A stretch of DNA of 64,000 bases from Murimonas intestini (GTDB lineage: Bacteria > Bacillota > Clostridia > Lachnospirales > Lachnospiraceae): the NCBI RefSeq assembly GCF_024622195.1, contig NZ_JANKBI010000001.1, positions 1 to 64,000 of the forward strand, given 5' to 3'. A program made the position numbers and the translations under genes. The notes under the pieces are model-generated. The model saw only the letters and a program-made list of their open reading frames with translations, did not search any database and was not told the origin of the DNA. This document shows, piece by piece, positions 44,666-53,790 of this stretch. Numbering within the stretch: the first letter of the stretch is position 1; the number at the start of each line of letters is the position of its first letter.

Positions 44666-45205
44666 ATGTTTTATGTAGTGACAGGAGGGAGCGGCAGCGG
44701 AAAATCTGCTTATGCGGAGAATCTGGTGCTGTCCCTGGGAGAGGGCAGAAGGATCTATATTGCCACTATGATGAGCTTTGATGAGGAGAGTACAAAAAGG
44801 ATAGCACGTCACAGGAAGATGCGTGAAGGAAAGCAGTTTGAAACTGTGGAATGTTATACAGGACTTGACAGTGTCCGGCTTAAAAAGGACGATATCGTCC
44901 TTTTGGAATGTATGTCCAATCTTGCTGCAAATGAGATGTACGCCCAAGGAGGCGCCGGTGAAAAGACTGAGGAGGCAGTGATGGCTGGTATAAGGCGCCT
45001 TCTGCAGGATGTACGCCATCTTGTTGTGGTTACAAATGAGATTTTTTCTGACGGAATGGCTTATGATGAAAGTACGGTGGAGTACATGGGGCATCTGGGA
45101 AATATAAACCAGCAGATGGCCCGGCTGGCCGATGGTGTCACAGAGGTGGTGTACGGAATTCCAGTCTGTATGAAAGGAGGAAAAAAGAATGAAGCGTCTG
45201 CTTAG
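44666..45205 (+). CDS. cobU: Adenosylcobinamide kinase/guanylyltransferase
   Basis: 179-aa bifunctional enzyme that phosphorylates and guanylylates adenosylcobinamide. The P-loop GGSGSGKS (residues 7-14) and the RIARHRKMR segment with the guanylylated His are intact, as is VVTNEI...Y near the C-terminus. Spacing to cobT is 12 bases, and its end overlaps cobS by 17 bases. Confidence 0.95.
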   Translation: MFYVVTGGSGSGKSAYAENLVLSLGEGRRIYIATMMSFDEESTKRIARHRKMREGKQFETVECYTGLDSVRLKKDDIVLLECMSNLAANEMYAQGGAGEKTEEAVMAGIRRLLQDVRHLVVVTNEIFSDGMAYDESTVEYMGHLGNINQQMARLADGVTEVVYGIPVCMKGGKKNEASA

Positions 45206-45953
45206 CAGTTTTTTCATTGCTTTTTCAATGTATTCAAAGATACCAATGCCAAAGACTGACTGGAGCAAGGAGAATATGAAGTATTCCATGTGCTTTTTTC
45301 CTCTTATTGGTGCGGTGATCGGAGGGGTTCTGGCAGCATTTTTCTGTGTAGTGCCGCCGGGGGGGAGGGAGCATGCGCTCTTTACGGCGGTTCTGGTGCT
45401 GATACCTGTATTGATCACAGGCGGGATACATCTGGACGGTCTGCTGGACACTGCCGATGCACTCAGCTCCTATAAGCCAATGGAACAGAAATTGGAAATA
45501 CTTAAGGATTCCCATGCGGGAGCGTTTGCCATTATCGTGGGGATCTGTTATTTTGTGCTGACATTCGGGGTATATTCAGAAATTACAATCAGGACTCTGC
45601 CGGTCATAGCGCTGGGCTTCATTTTGTCAAGGGCATTCAGCGGTCTGGCCATTGTAAGCTTCAGGCTTGCCAAAAATACAGGGCTTGCGGCTACATTTTC
45701 TGATATGGCTGTAAAGAAGACGGTCAGGATAGTAATGATCATCTATATCCTGCTGACCGCAGCAGCCATGATCATGGTCAGCCCTGCATATGGAGCCACC
45801 GGCTCAGCTGCAGCCCTGCTTGTATTTGCATACTACCGCCATATGTCATACAGAAAATTCGGAGGCATTACGGGAGATCTGGCAGGCTTTTTCCTTCAGA
45901 TCTGCGAGCTGGCTGTGGCACTGGCTGTCACATGCGTATCTTTTATCCTGTAA
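45189..45953 (+). CDS. cobS: Cobalamin-5'-phosphate synthase
   Basis: 254-aa membrane enzyme that joins adenosylcobinamide-GDP to alpha-ribazole phosphate. Conserved N-terminus SKIPMPKTDW, the metal-binding HLDGLLDTADAL motif and several transmembrane helices are present. Overlaps cobU by 17 bases with its own GGAGGAAAAAA site. Confidence 0.95.
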   Translation: MKRLLSSFFIAFSMYSKIPMPKTDWSKENMKYSMCFFPLIGAVIGGVLAAFFCVVPPGGREHALFTAVLVLIPVLITGGIHLDGLLDTADALSSYKPMEQKLEILKDSHAGAFAIIVGICYFVLTFGVYSEITIRTLPVIALGFILSRAFSGLAIVSFRLAKNTGLAATFSDMAVKKTVRIVMIIYILLTAAAMIMVSPAYGATGSAAALLVFAYYRHMSYRKFGGITGDLAGFFLQICELAVALAVTCVSFIL

Positions 45954-45985
45954 ATACGCTCTAGACAGAAAGAAGGAGAACAGAC

Positions 45986-46378
45986 ATGATATTGGTTATT
46001 GGAGGAGAGAGCCAGGGAAAAAAAGAATATGCAGCAAATACATTCGGCCTGGCCGCAGAGGAATTTGCCGATGGGGCTTCATGTACGGAAGAAGAGCTTC
46101 TGGGGGCATCAGCTGTCGACCATTTCCACGAATACATCAGGCGTGTACTGAAGAATGAGGGGGAAGAAGGAGTTCTGGGCCTGGCAGAAAAGCTTACAGG
46201 GCAGAACCCGGACATTCTTGTAGTTTCAAATGAACTCGGATACGGGGTTGTGCCTGTAGATAAATTTGAACGCCTGTACAGAGAGAAAACAGGCCGTATC
46301 TGCTGCGCGCTTGCAGCTTTTGCAAAAAGAGTTGACAGGGTAGTCTGCGGAATCGGAATGGTGATTAAAAATGAGTGA
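45986..46378 (+). CDS. Shortened CobU-like protein with a broken P-loop
   Basis: 130 aa versus ~180 for CobU. The N-terminal loop reads GGESQGKKEYA, where the Ser/Thr that follows GK in a working P-loop is Lys. The central portion with the guanylylated His is missing. The C-terminal part VVSNELGYGVVP...GRICCALAAFAKRVDRVVCGI is a good CobU match. It lies in the cob operon after an intact cobU, overlapping cobC by 8 bases, and its frame and ribosome-binding site (AAGGAG) are clean, so it is probably made. It may be a non-catalytic partner or a remnant. Confidence 0.8.
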   Translation: MILVIGGESQGKKEYAANTFGLAAEEFADGASCTEEELLGASAVDHFHEYIRRVLKNEGEEGVLGLAEKLTGQNPDILVVSNELGYGVVPVDKFERLYREKTGRICCALAAFAKRVDRVVCGIGMVIKNE

Positions 46379-46997
46379 CCTGGTCAGAATGGAAGAGCTG
46401 GAAATCCTTTTCCTGCGTCATTCCATCACGGAAGGAAATAAAAAAGGACGTTATATAGGCAGGACAGATGAACCGCTCTGTGAAGAGGGGAGGGCGCTGC
46501 TTGAAAATAAGGCTCCGGGGCCTGTGCAGGCCGTCTATTCAAGTCCTCTGAAACGCTGTGTCGAGACGGCAGGGATATTGTGGCCGGACATGGCGCCTGT
46601 ATTGGCAGACGGGCTTAGAGAGTGTGATTTTGGAACTTTTGAGAATAAAAATTATAAAGAACTGGATGGAGATCCTGATTATCAGGCCTGGGTGGACAGC
46701 CAGGGAACCCTGCCATTTCCGGGAGGAGAATCCCGGGAAGGCTTCCAGGAGCGGTGCTGTAGAGCTCTGTGCCATATAATAAAGGAGGCTGCGGGGAGAT
46801 TTAAACGTATTGCCGTGGTGGCTCATGGCGGCACAATCATGAGTGTTATGGAACGTTATGGTGTTCCAGAGAGGGATTTTTACGGATGGCATGTGGCAAA
46901 CGGGGAAGGCTTCCTTGTCAGGGCTGCGGCAGAGCTGTCAGATGAGGGCAGGAATCTGCAGAATATCTCGCTGGTGGTGTGCGATGAAGAGAAATGA
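46371..46997 (+). CDS. cobC: Alpha-ribazole phosphatase-type histidine phosphatase
   Basis: 208-aa histidine phosphatase superfamily member with catalytic LRHSITEGN near residue 15, a GECDFG-like RECDFGTFENK block and AHGGTI carrying the second His. In B12 synthesis CobC removes the phosphate from alpha-ribazole phosphate or cobalamin phosphate. Last gene of the cob operon; overlaps the next gene by 14 bases. Confidence 0.9.
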   Translation: MSDLVRMEELEILFLRHSITEGNKKGRYIGRTDEPLCEEGRALLENKAPGPVQAVYSSPLKRCVETAGILWPDMAPVLADGLRECDFGTFENKNYKELDGDPDYQAWVDSQGTLPFPGGESREGFQERCCRALCHIIKEAAGRFKRIAVVAHGGTIMSVMERYGVPERDFYGWHVANGEGFLVRAAAELSDEGRNLQNISLVVCDEEK

Positions 46998-47340
46998 TCT
47001 GATTTTGGCAGGGGTCCTTGTGGCTATTGCCCTCGTATCCGGTATACTGCTGTTTCTGCTGAGAAAACCGGGAAATATAGTGGTGATCACGGTGGACGGA
47101 CAGGAGTTTGGCGAATATCCGCTGGATGAAGACCGGGTGGTCGATATCAATGGTACCAATGTGATCCAGATAAAAGACGGAGAGGCAAAAATGATCCATG
47201 CTGACTGCCCCGATAAGCTGTGTATGGACCAGAAGGCCATCAGCAGCAGCCAGGAGTCCATCATATGCCTGCCGAACCGTGTCGTGGCAGTGATAGAGGG
47301 CGAGAGGGATCCTGATGGCATTGACGCTGTAGCGGGGTAG
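46984..47340 (+). CDS. NusG domain II-containing membrane-anchored protein
   Basis: 118 aa. An N-terminal transmembrane helix (about residues 5-25) is followed by a NusG-II-like beta domain (VVITVDGQEFGEYPL, DCPDKLCMDQ, IICLPNRVVAVIEGE). The conserved Cys pair in the DCPDKLC segment and the later CLPN Cys are typical of the family. The role is unknown; it is usually paired with a Gx transporter gene, as here. Start ATG at 46984 lies inside the cobC end. Confidence 0.85.
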   Translation: MKRNDLILAGVLVAIALVSGILLFLLRKPGNIVVITVDGQEFGEYPLDEDRVVDINGTNVIQIKDGEAKMIHADCPDKLCMDQKAISSSQESIICLPNRVVAVIEGERDPDGIDAVAG

Positions 47341-47344
47341 AAAC

Positions 47345-47839
47345 ATGGGAAAAAAATCAGTATATTTTGGGGTTTTTACAGCGCTAGCCCTGATCGTCAG
47401 CTATGTGGAAGCTCTGATCCCGTTTTCTTTCGGGGTTCCCGGCATAAAGCTGGGACTGGCAAATATTGTGGTGGTGGCAGCTCTCTACATGTGGGGAGGT
47501 ACAACTGCCCTTTTGCTGTCTGTAGTGCGTATTCTGCTTTCAGGCTTTCTGTTTGGAAATATGTTTGCAATCCTCTACAGTCTGGCAGGCGCTCTGCTGA
47601 GTCTGTCTGTGATGGCACTGCTTAAAAAGAGCGGAAGGTTCTCCGTGACCGGGGTGAGCATAGCGGGGGGAGTTTTCCACAATATCGGCCAGATGATGGC
47701 TGCAGGACTGTTGCTGCCGAAAGCGGGGCTGTTGTATTATTTCCCGTTTCTGCTTATAGCAGGGGTGATAACAGGTTTCCTGATAGGGATCCTGAGTATG
47801 GAGATAATAAAGAGATTACCGAAAGGAAGTAAAAAATGA
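47345..47839 (+). CDS. Gx transporter family protein (heptaprenyl diphosphate synthase component I-like)
   Basis: 164-aa membrane protein with about five helices of the Hpre_diP_synt_I/Gx transporter type (VEALIPFSFGVPGIKLGLANI). Despite the historical family name it is predicted to be a transporter component with the adjacent NusG-II protein; substrate unknown. Its end overlaps ruvA by 4 bases (ATGA). Confidence 0.85.
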   Translation: MGKKSVYFGVFTALALIVSYVEALIPFSFGVPGIKLGLANIVVVAALYMWGGTTALLLSVVRILLSGFLFGNMFAILYSLAGALLSLSVMALLKKSGRFSVTGVSIAGGVFHNIGQMMAAGLLLPKAGLLYYFPFLLIAGVITGFLIGILSMEIIKRLPKGSKK

Positions 47840-48456
47840 TTGGTTATTTGCGCGGTGAAGTCGCCGCAGTATCAGAAGGAAAATTGATCCTGGATGTCCA
47901 CGATGTGGGATTCATGATTTCTGTCACTTCAAAGGATGCATCTCTGATGCCCTCCGCTGGAAATGAAGTGAAAATATACACTCATCTTCAGGTGAAAGAA
48001 GATGATATGCAGCTGTACGGTTTTCTGACACAGGACGATCTGGAAACCTTCAGGCTGCTGCTGAACGTAAACGGGATCGGTCCCAAGGCAGCTCTGGGCA
48101 TACTGTCTGTACTCTCATCAGACGATCTGCGTTTTGCAGTTCTGGCGGACGATGTAAAGGCAATCTCAAGAGCACCGGGCATAGGGAACAAGACTGCCCA
48201 GAAGCTGATTTTGGAGCTGAAGGACAAGATGAGCCTGGAAGATGCATTTGAGAAAAAACTTGCGAATACAAAGGAAAATCAGGCAGCTTTGGCATCACCT
48301 TCAGATGATGCTAAAAATGAGGCAGTACTGGCGCTGACTGCACTGGGATATTCAAATTCTGACTCCCTGAGGGCGGTCAGACAGGCAGAAGTGACTGATG
48401 GAATGGACGTGGAAGAGATTTTAAAGGCTGCGCTTAAGCATCTGTCCTTTCTATGA
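47836..48456 (+). CDS. ruvA: Holliday junction DNA helicase subunit RuvA
   Basis: 206 aa. OB-fold N-terminus MIGYLRGEV, helix-hairpin-helix repeats (NVNGIGPKAAL, RAPGIGNKTAQKLILELKDK) and a C-terminal UBA-like domain III that contacts RuvB. It recognises the Holliday junction. Followed by ruvB. Confidence 0.97.
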   Translation: MIGYLRGEVAAVSEGKLILDVHDVGFMISVTSKDASLMPSAGNEVKIYTHLQVKEDDMQLYGFLTQDDLETFRLLLNVNGIGPKAALGILSVLSSDDLRFAVLADDVKAISRAPGIGNKTAQKLILELKDKMSLEDAFEKKLANTKENQAALASPSDDAKNEAVLALTALGYSNSDSLRAVRQAEVTDGMDVEEILKAALKHLSFL

Positions 48457-48486
48457 AATGATCCTTATAAGAAATGATCCTTATAA
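48455..48486 (+). repeat. Tandem duplication of 16 bp after ruvA
   Basis: GAAATGATCCTTATAA occurs twice without a gap, starting within the ruvA stop codon. It looks like a recent slippage duplication. Confidence 0.9.
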
Positions 48487-48522
48487 ACAGATACAGTATT
48501 GACCGGGAAGGCAGGAGCAGAG

Positions 48523-49533
48523 ATGGGAAGACGTATAATCACAGCGGAAGAGCTTGAAGAAGATATAAAGACTGAACCGAGTCTGCGTCCGCAGACTCTG
48601 AATGAATATATTGGCCAGGAAAAAGCCAAGGCCAACTTGAAAATCTATATAGAAGCAGCAAAACAGAGAGGGGATGTCCTGGATCATGTGCTTTTTTACG
48701 GGCCTCCCGGATTAGGGAAGACAACACTGGCAGGGATCATCGCTAATGAGATGGGTGTGAACATGAAGATCACATCAGGTCCGGCTATAGAAAAACCGGG
48801 TGAGATGGCTGCTATTTTAAATAACCTGCAGGAAGGAGACGTTCTTTTTGTCGATGAGATACACAGGCTGAACCGGCAGGTGGAAGAAGTGCTCTATCCG
48901 GCCATGGAAGATTATTGTATTGATATCATGATCGGGAAAGGAGCGGCGGCCAGATCTATCCGTCTGGACCTGCCTAAATTTACCCTTGTAGGCGCAACGA
49001 CCAGGGCCGGACTTTTGACAGCCCCTCTGCGTGACAGATTTGGAGTAGTACATCATCTGGAGTTTTATACAGAAGAGGAATTGAAGGTGATCATTATCCA
49101 TTCTGCCAAGGTGCTGGGGGTGGAGATAGAAGACAAGGGCGCTATGGAGCTGGCAAGGCGCTCCCGGGGTACGCCCCGTCTGGCAAACCGCCTTCTGAAA
49201 AGGGTGAGGGATTTTGCGCAGGTCAAGTATGACGGGCGTATCACAGAGGACGTAGCCTCTTTCGCGCTGGATCTGCTGGAGGTGGACCGCTATGGCCTGG
49301 ACCAGACGGACAGGCTCATACTGACAACTCTGATCGATAAATTTGCAGGCGGCCCGGCAGGGCTTGATACGCTCTCAGCAGCTATAGGTGAAGACTCCGG
49401 TACTCTGGAGGATGTATATGAACCATATCTGATCAAAAACGGCTTTATCCTGCGTACACCCAGAGGCAGGATGGTCACGGAACTTGCTTATCATCATCTT
49501 GGCATCTGTTCTCCCGGAGGAATTTCCGGCTGA
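48523..49533 (+). CDS. ruvB: Holliday junction branch-migration helicase RuvB
   Basis: 336-aa AAA+ motor that drives branch migration with RuvA. Walker A GPPGLGKTTLA, Walker B VLFVDEIHRL, sensor GATTRAGLL and the C-terminal winged helix are visible. ATG at 48523 is chosen, 8-9 bases from GGAG; an upstream GTG/TTG-type frame to 48499 has no support. Confidence 0.97.
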   Translation: MGRRIITAEELEEDIKTEPSLRPQTLNEYIGQEKAKANLKIYIEAAKQRGDVLDHVLFYGPPGLGKTTLAGIIANEMGVNMKITSGPAIEKPGEMAAILNNLQEGDVLFVDEIHRLNRQVEEVLYPAMEDYCIDIMIGKGAAARSIRLDLPKFTLVGATTRAGLLTAPLRDRFGVVHHLEFYTEEELKVIIIHSAKVLGVEIEDKGAMELARRSRGTPRLANRLLKRVRDFAQVKYDGRITEDVASFALDLLEVDRYGLDQTDRLILTTLIDKFAGGPAGLDTLSAAIGEDSGTLEDVYEPYLIKNGFILRTPRGRMVTELAYHHLGICSPGGISG

Positions 49534-49546
49534 ATCAAATAAAAGG

Positions 49547-49574
49547 TTGTAATTCGACAAAATTTGTTTATAAT
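49547..49574 (+). promoter_or_regulatory. Promoter of zapA
   Basis: TTGTAA (49547-49552), 16-base spacer, perfect TATAAT (49569-49574), 33 bases before the zapA start. Confidence 0.6.
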
Positions 49575-49607
49575 AGTAATAGAAACAAAAGAAAGGGAGA
49601 ACTGTAT

Positions 49608-49955
49608 ATGTCATCCAAAAATAAAGCAGAAGTCCTGATTGCAGGGAAAGTCGTGACTTTGGGCGGATATGAAAGCGAAGAGTATTTCCAGAAGGTTGCT
49701 ACATATATTAACAATAAATTAGCCGAATTTAAGAAAATGGACGGATATAACCGTCAGTCAAAGGAATCAAAGGGGCTTCTTCTGGCCCTCAATATTGCTG
49801 ACGATTATTTTAAGGCCAAGAGGCAGGTAGAACTGGTGGAGGAGGAACTGGCTGACAAGGATAAGGAGCTCTATGAATTAAAACATGAGCTTATTAATCT
49901 TCAGATCAAGCTGGAGACTCTTGAAAAAGAGCTGGAAGAAAAGAAGAATAAATAA
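49608..49955 (+). CDS. zapA: Cell division protein ZapA
   Basis: 115 aa. N-terminal ZapA fold (VLIAGKVVTLGGYESEEYFQKVATYINNKL) and a C-terminal coiled coil of Glu/Lys/Leu heptads (about residues 65-115). ZapA binds and bundles FtsZ filaments at midcell. AAAGGGAGA upstream. Confidence 0.9.
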   Translation: MSSKNKAEVLIAGKVVTLGGYESEEYFQKVATYINNKLAEFKKMDGYNRQSKESKGLLLALNIADDYFKAKRQVELVEEELADKDKELYELKHELINLQIKLETLEKELEEKKNK

Positions 49956-49961
49956 CAGGGG

Positions 49962-49991
49962 GGCTGTCTGACAAGGCAGCCTTTTCTTTCT
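49962..49991 (+). terminator. Terminator/attenuator between zapA and the U32 peptidase gene
   Basis: GGCTGTCT pairs with AGGCAGCC (one G-U) around GACA, followed by TTTTCTTTCTT. Confidence 0.7.
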
Positions 49992-50005
49992 TGAAGGGAT
50001 TGGAT

Positions 50006-52351
50006 ATGGACAAAAAACTGGAACTACTGGCGCCTGCCGGATCATATGAGAGCCTGAAAGCGGCTGTAAATGCCGGGGCGGATGCAGTCTATATAGGCGG
50101 TATGCGTTTTGGGGCGCGGGCTTATGCAGATAATCTGGATCAGGCAAAAATGACAGATGCCATCGATTACTGCCATCTGCACGGACGTAAGCTGTATATG
50201 ACGGTCAACACACTGCTGAAGCAGACAGAGCTTGAAGAGCTCTATGACTACCTGAAGCCATATTATGAGCGGGGGCTGGATGCCGTCATCGTACAGGATG
50301 TGGGGGCTCTCTCCCTTATACGCGAATATTTTCCAGATCTGGAGATACACGCCAGTACCCAGATGACCCTGACAGGGCCTGACGGCTGCCGCTTTCTGAA
50401 AGATGAGGGCGTAAAGCGGGTAGTGACCTCAAGGGAAGTGTCATTAAAGGAGATCAGAGGAATCAAAGCTGCTGCGGATATAGAGATAGAGAGTTTTGTC
50501 CATGGAGCCCTCTGCTACTGTTACTCAGGACAGTGTCTGATGAGCAGCCTGATCGGCGGCAGGAGCGGAAACAGGGGGAGATGCGCCCAGCCTTGCAGGC
50601 TGCAGTACCAGTTTGAGGGAACGGATAAAAAGTATTTTTTAAGTCCAAAGGATATATGTACGCTGGAGCTGATACCTGAGATGGCTGATGCCGGCGTTTA
50701 TTCCTTTAAAATCGAAGGGCGTATGAAAAGGCCTGAGTACACTGCAGGTGTGGTGGAGATCTACAGAAAATATATAGATCTGTATCTGAATAAGGGCGCC
50801 AATGATTATAAGGTGCAGGAAAAGGACAGAATACAGCTGATGGACCTCTATAACAGAGGCGGTTTTTCACAAGGTTATTATAAGACAAGAAATGGAAGGG
50901 AAATGATGTCGCTGGACCAGCCCAACCATTTTGGGACCCCGGCTGCAAAAGTAATACAGATACAAAAAGGGAAGGCTGTTTTTTCAGCTCTTGAGGACTT
51001 AAATTTGAATGACACGCTCATGCCGCCTGAGTTAAAACTGGACAGGGCCCATATAAAGAATGAAAAGTTCACTGTTTCCCTAAAAAACGTGCAGGGACTC
51101 AGAGCAGGGCAGACACTGAGAAGGGTCAGAAATGAGGCGCTGCTGAAGCGTCTGGAGGAGAAATATCTGAGGGCCGAATTGAAAGAAAAAATTAATGGGA
51201 AATTAATGATTTCAAAAAAATTTCCTGCTATACTCGAACTAAATGCCGGGACTGTCAGTGTCCGGGCAGAGGGCAGCATAGCGATGGAGGCTAAGAGCCA
51301 GCCCCTCACAGAAGAAAAGGTGCGGCGCCAGGCAGAAAAAACAGGAGATTCTCCGTTTACATTCGGGAAATTAGATATTGAGCTGGAGGAAGGCTGCTTT
51401 CTACCGGTACAGGATTTGAATGCCCTCAGAAGAGAAGGGATGGAACTTCTTGAGACTGAACTTCTGAAGCCTTATGCCAGACACTCAGCCCACAAGTCGG
51501 ATATGCATGATGAGGGCAGGCAGGGCTTTGTAAATGACATTATAAAAAGCCCGGACCTGATGATCTCTCTTTGCAGCTATGAGGCTCTTGATGAGCTGCT
51601 GGATATTCCTGAAATAACAGGATTCTATGTGGATTCCCTGGATGAGCATATTCTTTCTAAATGCCGCAGAGCAAAAAAGAGATGCTATTATGTGATGCCC
51701 AGGATATTCAGGCAGGATACACAGGACCTCTTTAAAACGGAAGGGGCGGCAGAAAAGTTGGAGGGCTATGACGGCGTGCTTGTCTCGGCTTTTGAAGAGT
51801 ATGGCTGGCTGGCTTCTATGGGGTATGGACAGGATATGATCCTGGACCACAATATGTACACATTTAACAGTGAGGCCAGAAGGTTCTGGCGGGAGAAGGG
51901 AATCTTCAGGGACACGGCTCCGGCAGAACTCAATGCCAGAGAACTGGCACAGAGAGGCTGTGCCGGCAGCGAGATCCTGGTGTACGGCAGGCTGCCGGTA
52001 ATGGTATCGGCCCAGTGCCTTTTAAAGACAAACGGCAGATGCCTAAAGCAGCAGGGCGCTAAGAAAGTTTGCAGGCTGACAGACAGGATGGGAAAAACTT
52101 TCCCGGTGTCGGCAGAATGCCGTTACTGTTATAACATCATATACAACAGTACGCCGCTGGTGCTGCTGGACTATGCAGGGGAGATAAAGAAACTGCATCC
52201 CGGGAGTATCAGGCTGTCCTTTACAATTGAGGACAGGCAGGAGACAGTTTTAACTGTGAAGGAATATATAAAGGCTTTTTACTATGGCCAAAAGGCCCAC
52301 AATCCATTTCAAGATTTTACGAAAGGGCACTTCAAAAGAGGAGTAGAATAG
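50006..52351 (+). CDS. Peptidase U32 family protein
   Basis: 781 aa. N-terminal U32 domain (ELLAPAGSYESLKAAVNAGADAVYIG) with the family signature FVHGALCYCYSGQC...RSGNRGRCAQPC near residues 160-205, whose cysteines in relatives bind an Fe-S cluster. The long C-terminal half includes a DUF3656-like segment. Relatives (RlhA, TrhP) hydroxylate 23S rRNA or tRNA rather than cleave protein, so an RNA-modification role is more likely than proteolysis. ATG at 50006 has GAAGGGA upstream. Confidence 0.9.
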   Translation: MDKKLELLAPAGSYESLKAAVNAGADAVYIGGMRFGARAYADNLDQAKMTDAIDYCHLHGRKLYMTVNTLLKQTELEELYDYLKPYYERGLDAVIVQDVGALSLIREYFPDLEIHASTQMTLTGPDGCRFLKDEGVKRVVTSREVSLKEIRGIKAAADIEIESFVHGALCYCYSGQCLMSSLIGGRSGNRGRCAQPCRLQYQFEGTDKKYFLSPKDICTLELIPEMADAGVYSFKIEGRMKRPEYTAGVVEIYRKYIDLYLNKGANDYKVQEKDRIQLMDLYNRGGFSQGYYKTRNGREMMSLDQPNHFGTPAAKVIQIQKGKAVFSALEDLNLNDTLMPPELKLDRAHIKNEKFTVSLKNVQGLRAGQTLRRVRNEALLKRLEEKYLRAELKEKINGKLMISKKFPAILELNAGTVSVRAEGSIAMEAKSQPLTEEKVRRQAEKTGDSPFTFGKLDIELEEGCFLPVQDLNALRREGMELLETELLKPYARHSAHKSDMHDEGRQGFVNDIIKSPDLMISLCSYEALDELLDIPEITGFYVDSLDEHILSKCRRAKKRCYYVMPRIFRQDTQDLFKTEGAAEKLEGYDGVLVSAFEEYGWLASMGYGQDMILDHNMYTFNSEARRFWREKGIFRDTAPAELNARELAQRGCAGSEILVYGRLPVMVSAQCLLKTNGRCLKQQGAKKVCRLTDRMGKTFPVSAECRYCYNIIYNSTPLVLLDYAGEIKKLHPGSIRLSFTIEDRQETVLTVKEYIKAFYYGQKAHNPFQDFTKGHFKRGVE

Positions 52352-52359
52352 GTGGAAAA

Positions 52360-53790
52360 GTGGTATCGTTAATTATTGAGGTATCAAAATATTTATTAAT
52401 TTTGCTGGCAGCTATTTATACTATGCAGAGTTATGTGGCTTTCAGGAAACGTGGAGAGGCACAGGAGTTTTTATTCCTGCGCCAGAATGTGCTGATGTTT
52501 GCCATTCACTTCGTGGCTTTTATGGTACTTTACCTGCAGATGGAGGAATCGCAGCTTCTTTATTTTTACGGAGCGCAGGTCATCTATCTGGCTGCGACGC
52601 TTGTGCTTTTCAGGAATCTCTATCCGAGGGCATCAAAGCTGATCATCAACAATATGTGCATGCTCTCTTCAATCAGCTTTATCATGCTGACAAGGCTCTC
52701 CCTGGACCAGTCAATCAAACAGTTCAAGATCCTGGCTGCAGCTACAGTGATCGCACTGTTTGTACCTGTGATCATCCGGAAAATGCACATTCTTAAAAAG
52801 CTCACATGGGCCTACGTGGTGCTGGGTATCGGAATGCTGGGCGTTGTGCTTGTGCTGGCCCAGACTACAGGAGGGGCAAAGCTGAGTATATCTCTCGGCG
52901 GATTTTCTTTCCAGCCGTCAGAATTTGTCAAGATCATATTTGTATTTGCTGTGGCCGGGCTGCTGACCGCAGCCAAAGATTTCAAGCATGTGGTGATCGC
53001 AACGGCCGTGGCAGCTGTCCACGTCCTGATCCTTGTGGTATCCACAGACCTGGGAAGCGCGCTGATATTCTTTGTCACATACCTGATCATGCTTTATGTA
53101 TCAACAAGAAAACTTTGGTATCTGGGAGCAGGGGCGGGGGCCGGATCTGTAGCTGCGGTGGCGGCATATTTTCTGTTTGGCCATGTAAAGACAAGGGTTG
53201 CTGTCTGGCGGGATCCCTTTGCGTCCTATGAAGGCGGAGGATACCAGATTGCCCAGTCTCTTTTTGCCATAGGTGCAGGCGGATGGTTTGGAACAGGGCT
53301 GTTCCAGGGTTCGCCTGAATCTATTCCGATCGTTGAGCAGGACTTCATGTTTGCGGCAGTCACTGAGGAGCTGGGGGGAATATTTTCTCTCTGCCTGATA
53401 TTGATCTGTATGAGCTGCTTTATTATGATCGTAAATATTGCCATGCGGCTTACAGACGAGTATTACCGGCTGGTGGCTCTTGGACTGGGCTGCATGTATG
53501 CTGTCCAGGTATTCCTGACTATCGGCGGAGCTATGAAATTCATCCCCATGACAGGCGTTACCCTTCCGCTTGTAAGCTACGGCGGAAGCTCTGTCGTGAG
53601 TACTATGGTGATGTTCGCTATCATACAGGGATTGTATATTTTAAGGGAAGATGAGGAAGATCGTTTTGAAGAAGATCAAGAAGGATACTACGACGGATAT
53701 TACGAAGACGGTTACTACCAGGACTACCCGCCGGAAGGATACGAAGACGAATACTACGGCGGACCATATGACCCCTACAAAAGGCAGTGA
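52360..53790 (+). CDS. SEDS-family peptidoglycan glycosyltransferase (FtsW/RodA/SpoVE)
   Basis: 476-aa polytopic protein. The SEDS core includes LGGFSFQPSEFVKI, the TDLGSALIF segment with the catalytic Asp, and the FIPMTGVTLPLVSYGGSS block. It polymerises glycan strands with a class B PBP partner, and that partner is the next gene. GTG start with AGGTGG. The last ~40 residues form an unusual acidic, Tyr-rich cytoplasmic tail (EEDQEGYYDGYYEDGYY and more). The next gene starts within this tail. Confidence 0.92.
   Translation: MVSLIIEVSKYLLILLAAIYTMQSYVAFRKRGEAQEFLFLRQNVLMFAIHFVAFMVLYLQMEESQLLYFYGAQVIYLAATLVLFRNLYPRASKLIINNMCMLSSISFIMLTRLSLDQSIKQFKILAAATVIALFVPVIIRKMHILKKLTWAYVVLGIGMLGVVLVLAQTTGGAKLSISLGGFSFQPSEFVKIIFVFAVAGLLTAAKDFKHVVIATAVAAVHVLILVVSTDLGSALIFFVTYLIMLYVSTRKLWYLGAGAGAGSVAAVAAYFLFGHVKTRVAVWRDPFASYEGGGYQIAQSLFAIGAGGWFGTGLFQGSPESIPIVEQDFMFAAVTEELGGIFSLCLILICMSCFIMIVNIAMRLTDEYYRLVALGLGCMYAVQVFLTIGGAMKFIPMTGVTLPLVSYGGSSVVSTMVMFAIIQGLYILREDEEDRFEEDQEGYYDGYYEDGYYQDYPPEGYEDEYYGGPYDPYKRQ

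Noticed and set aside
43874..45451. 525-codon open frame on the minus strand across cobT/cobU/cobS
   Set aside because: It lies opposite three well-recognised genes, has no family resemblance and a Cys/His-rich composition typical of antisense frames.
53651..53767. N-terminal extension of the class B PBP
   Set aside because: The Thr/Lys-rich sequence is the out-of-frame reading of the SEDS tail, and ATG at 53768 gives a normal PBP N-terminus with a transmembrane helix.
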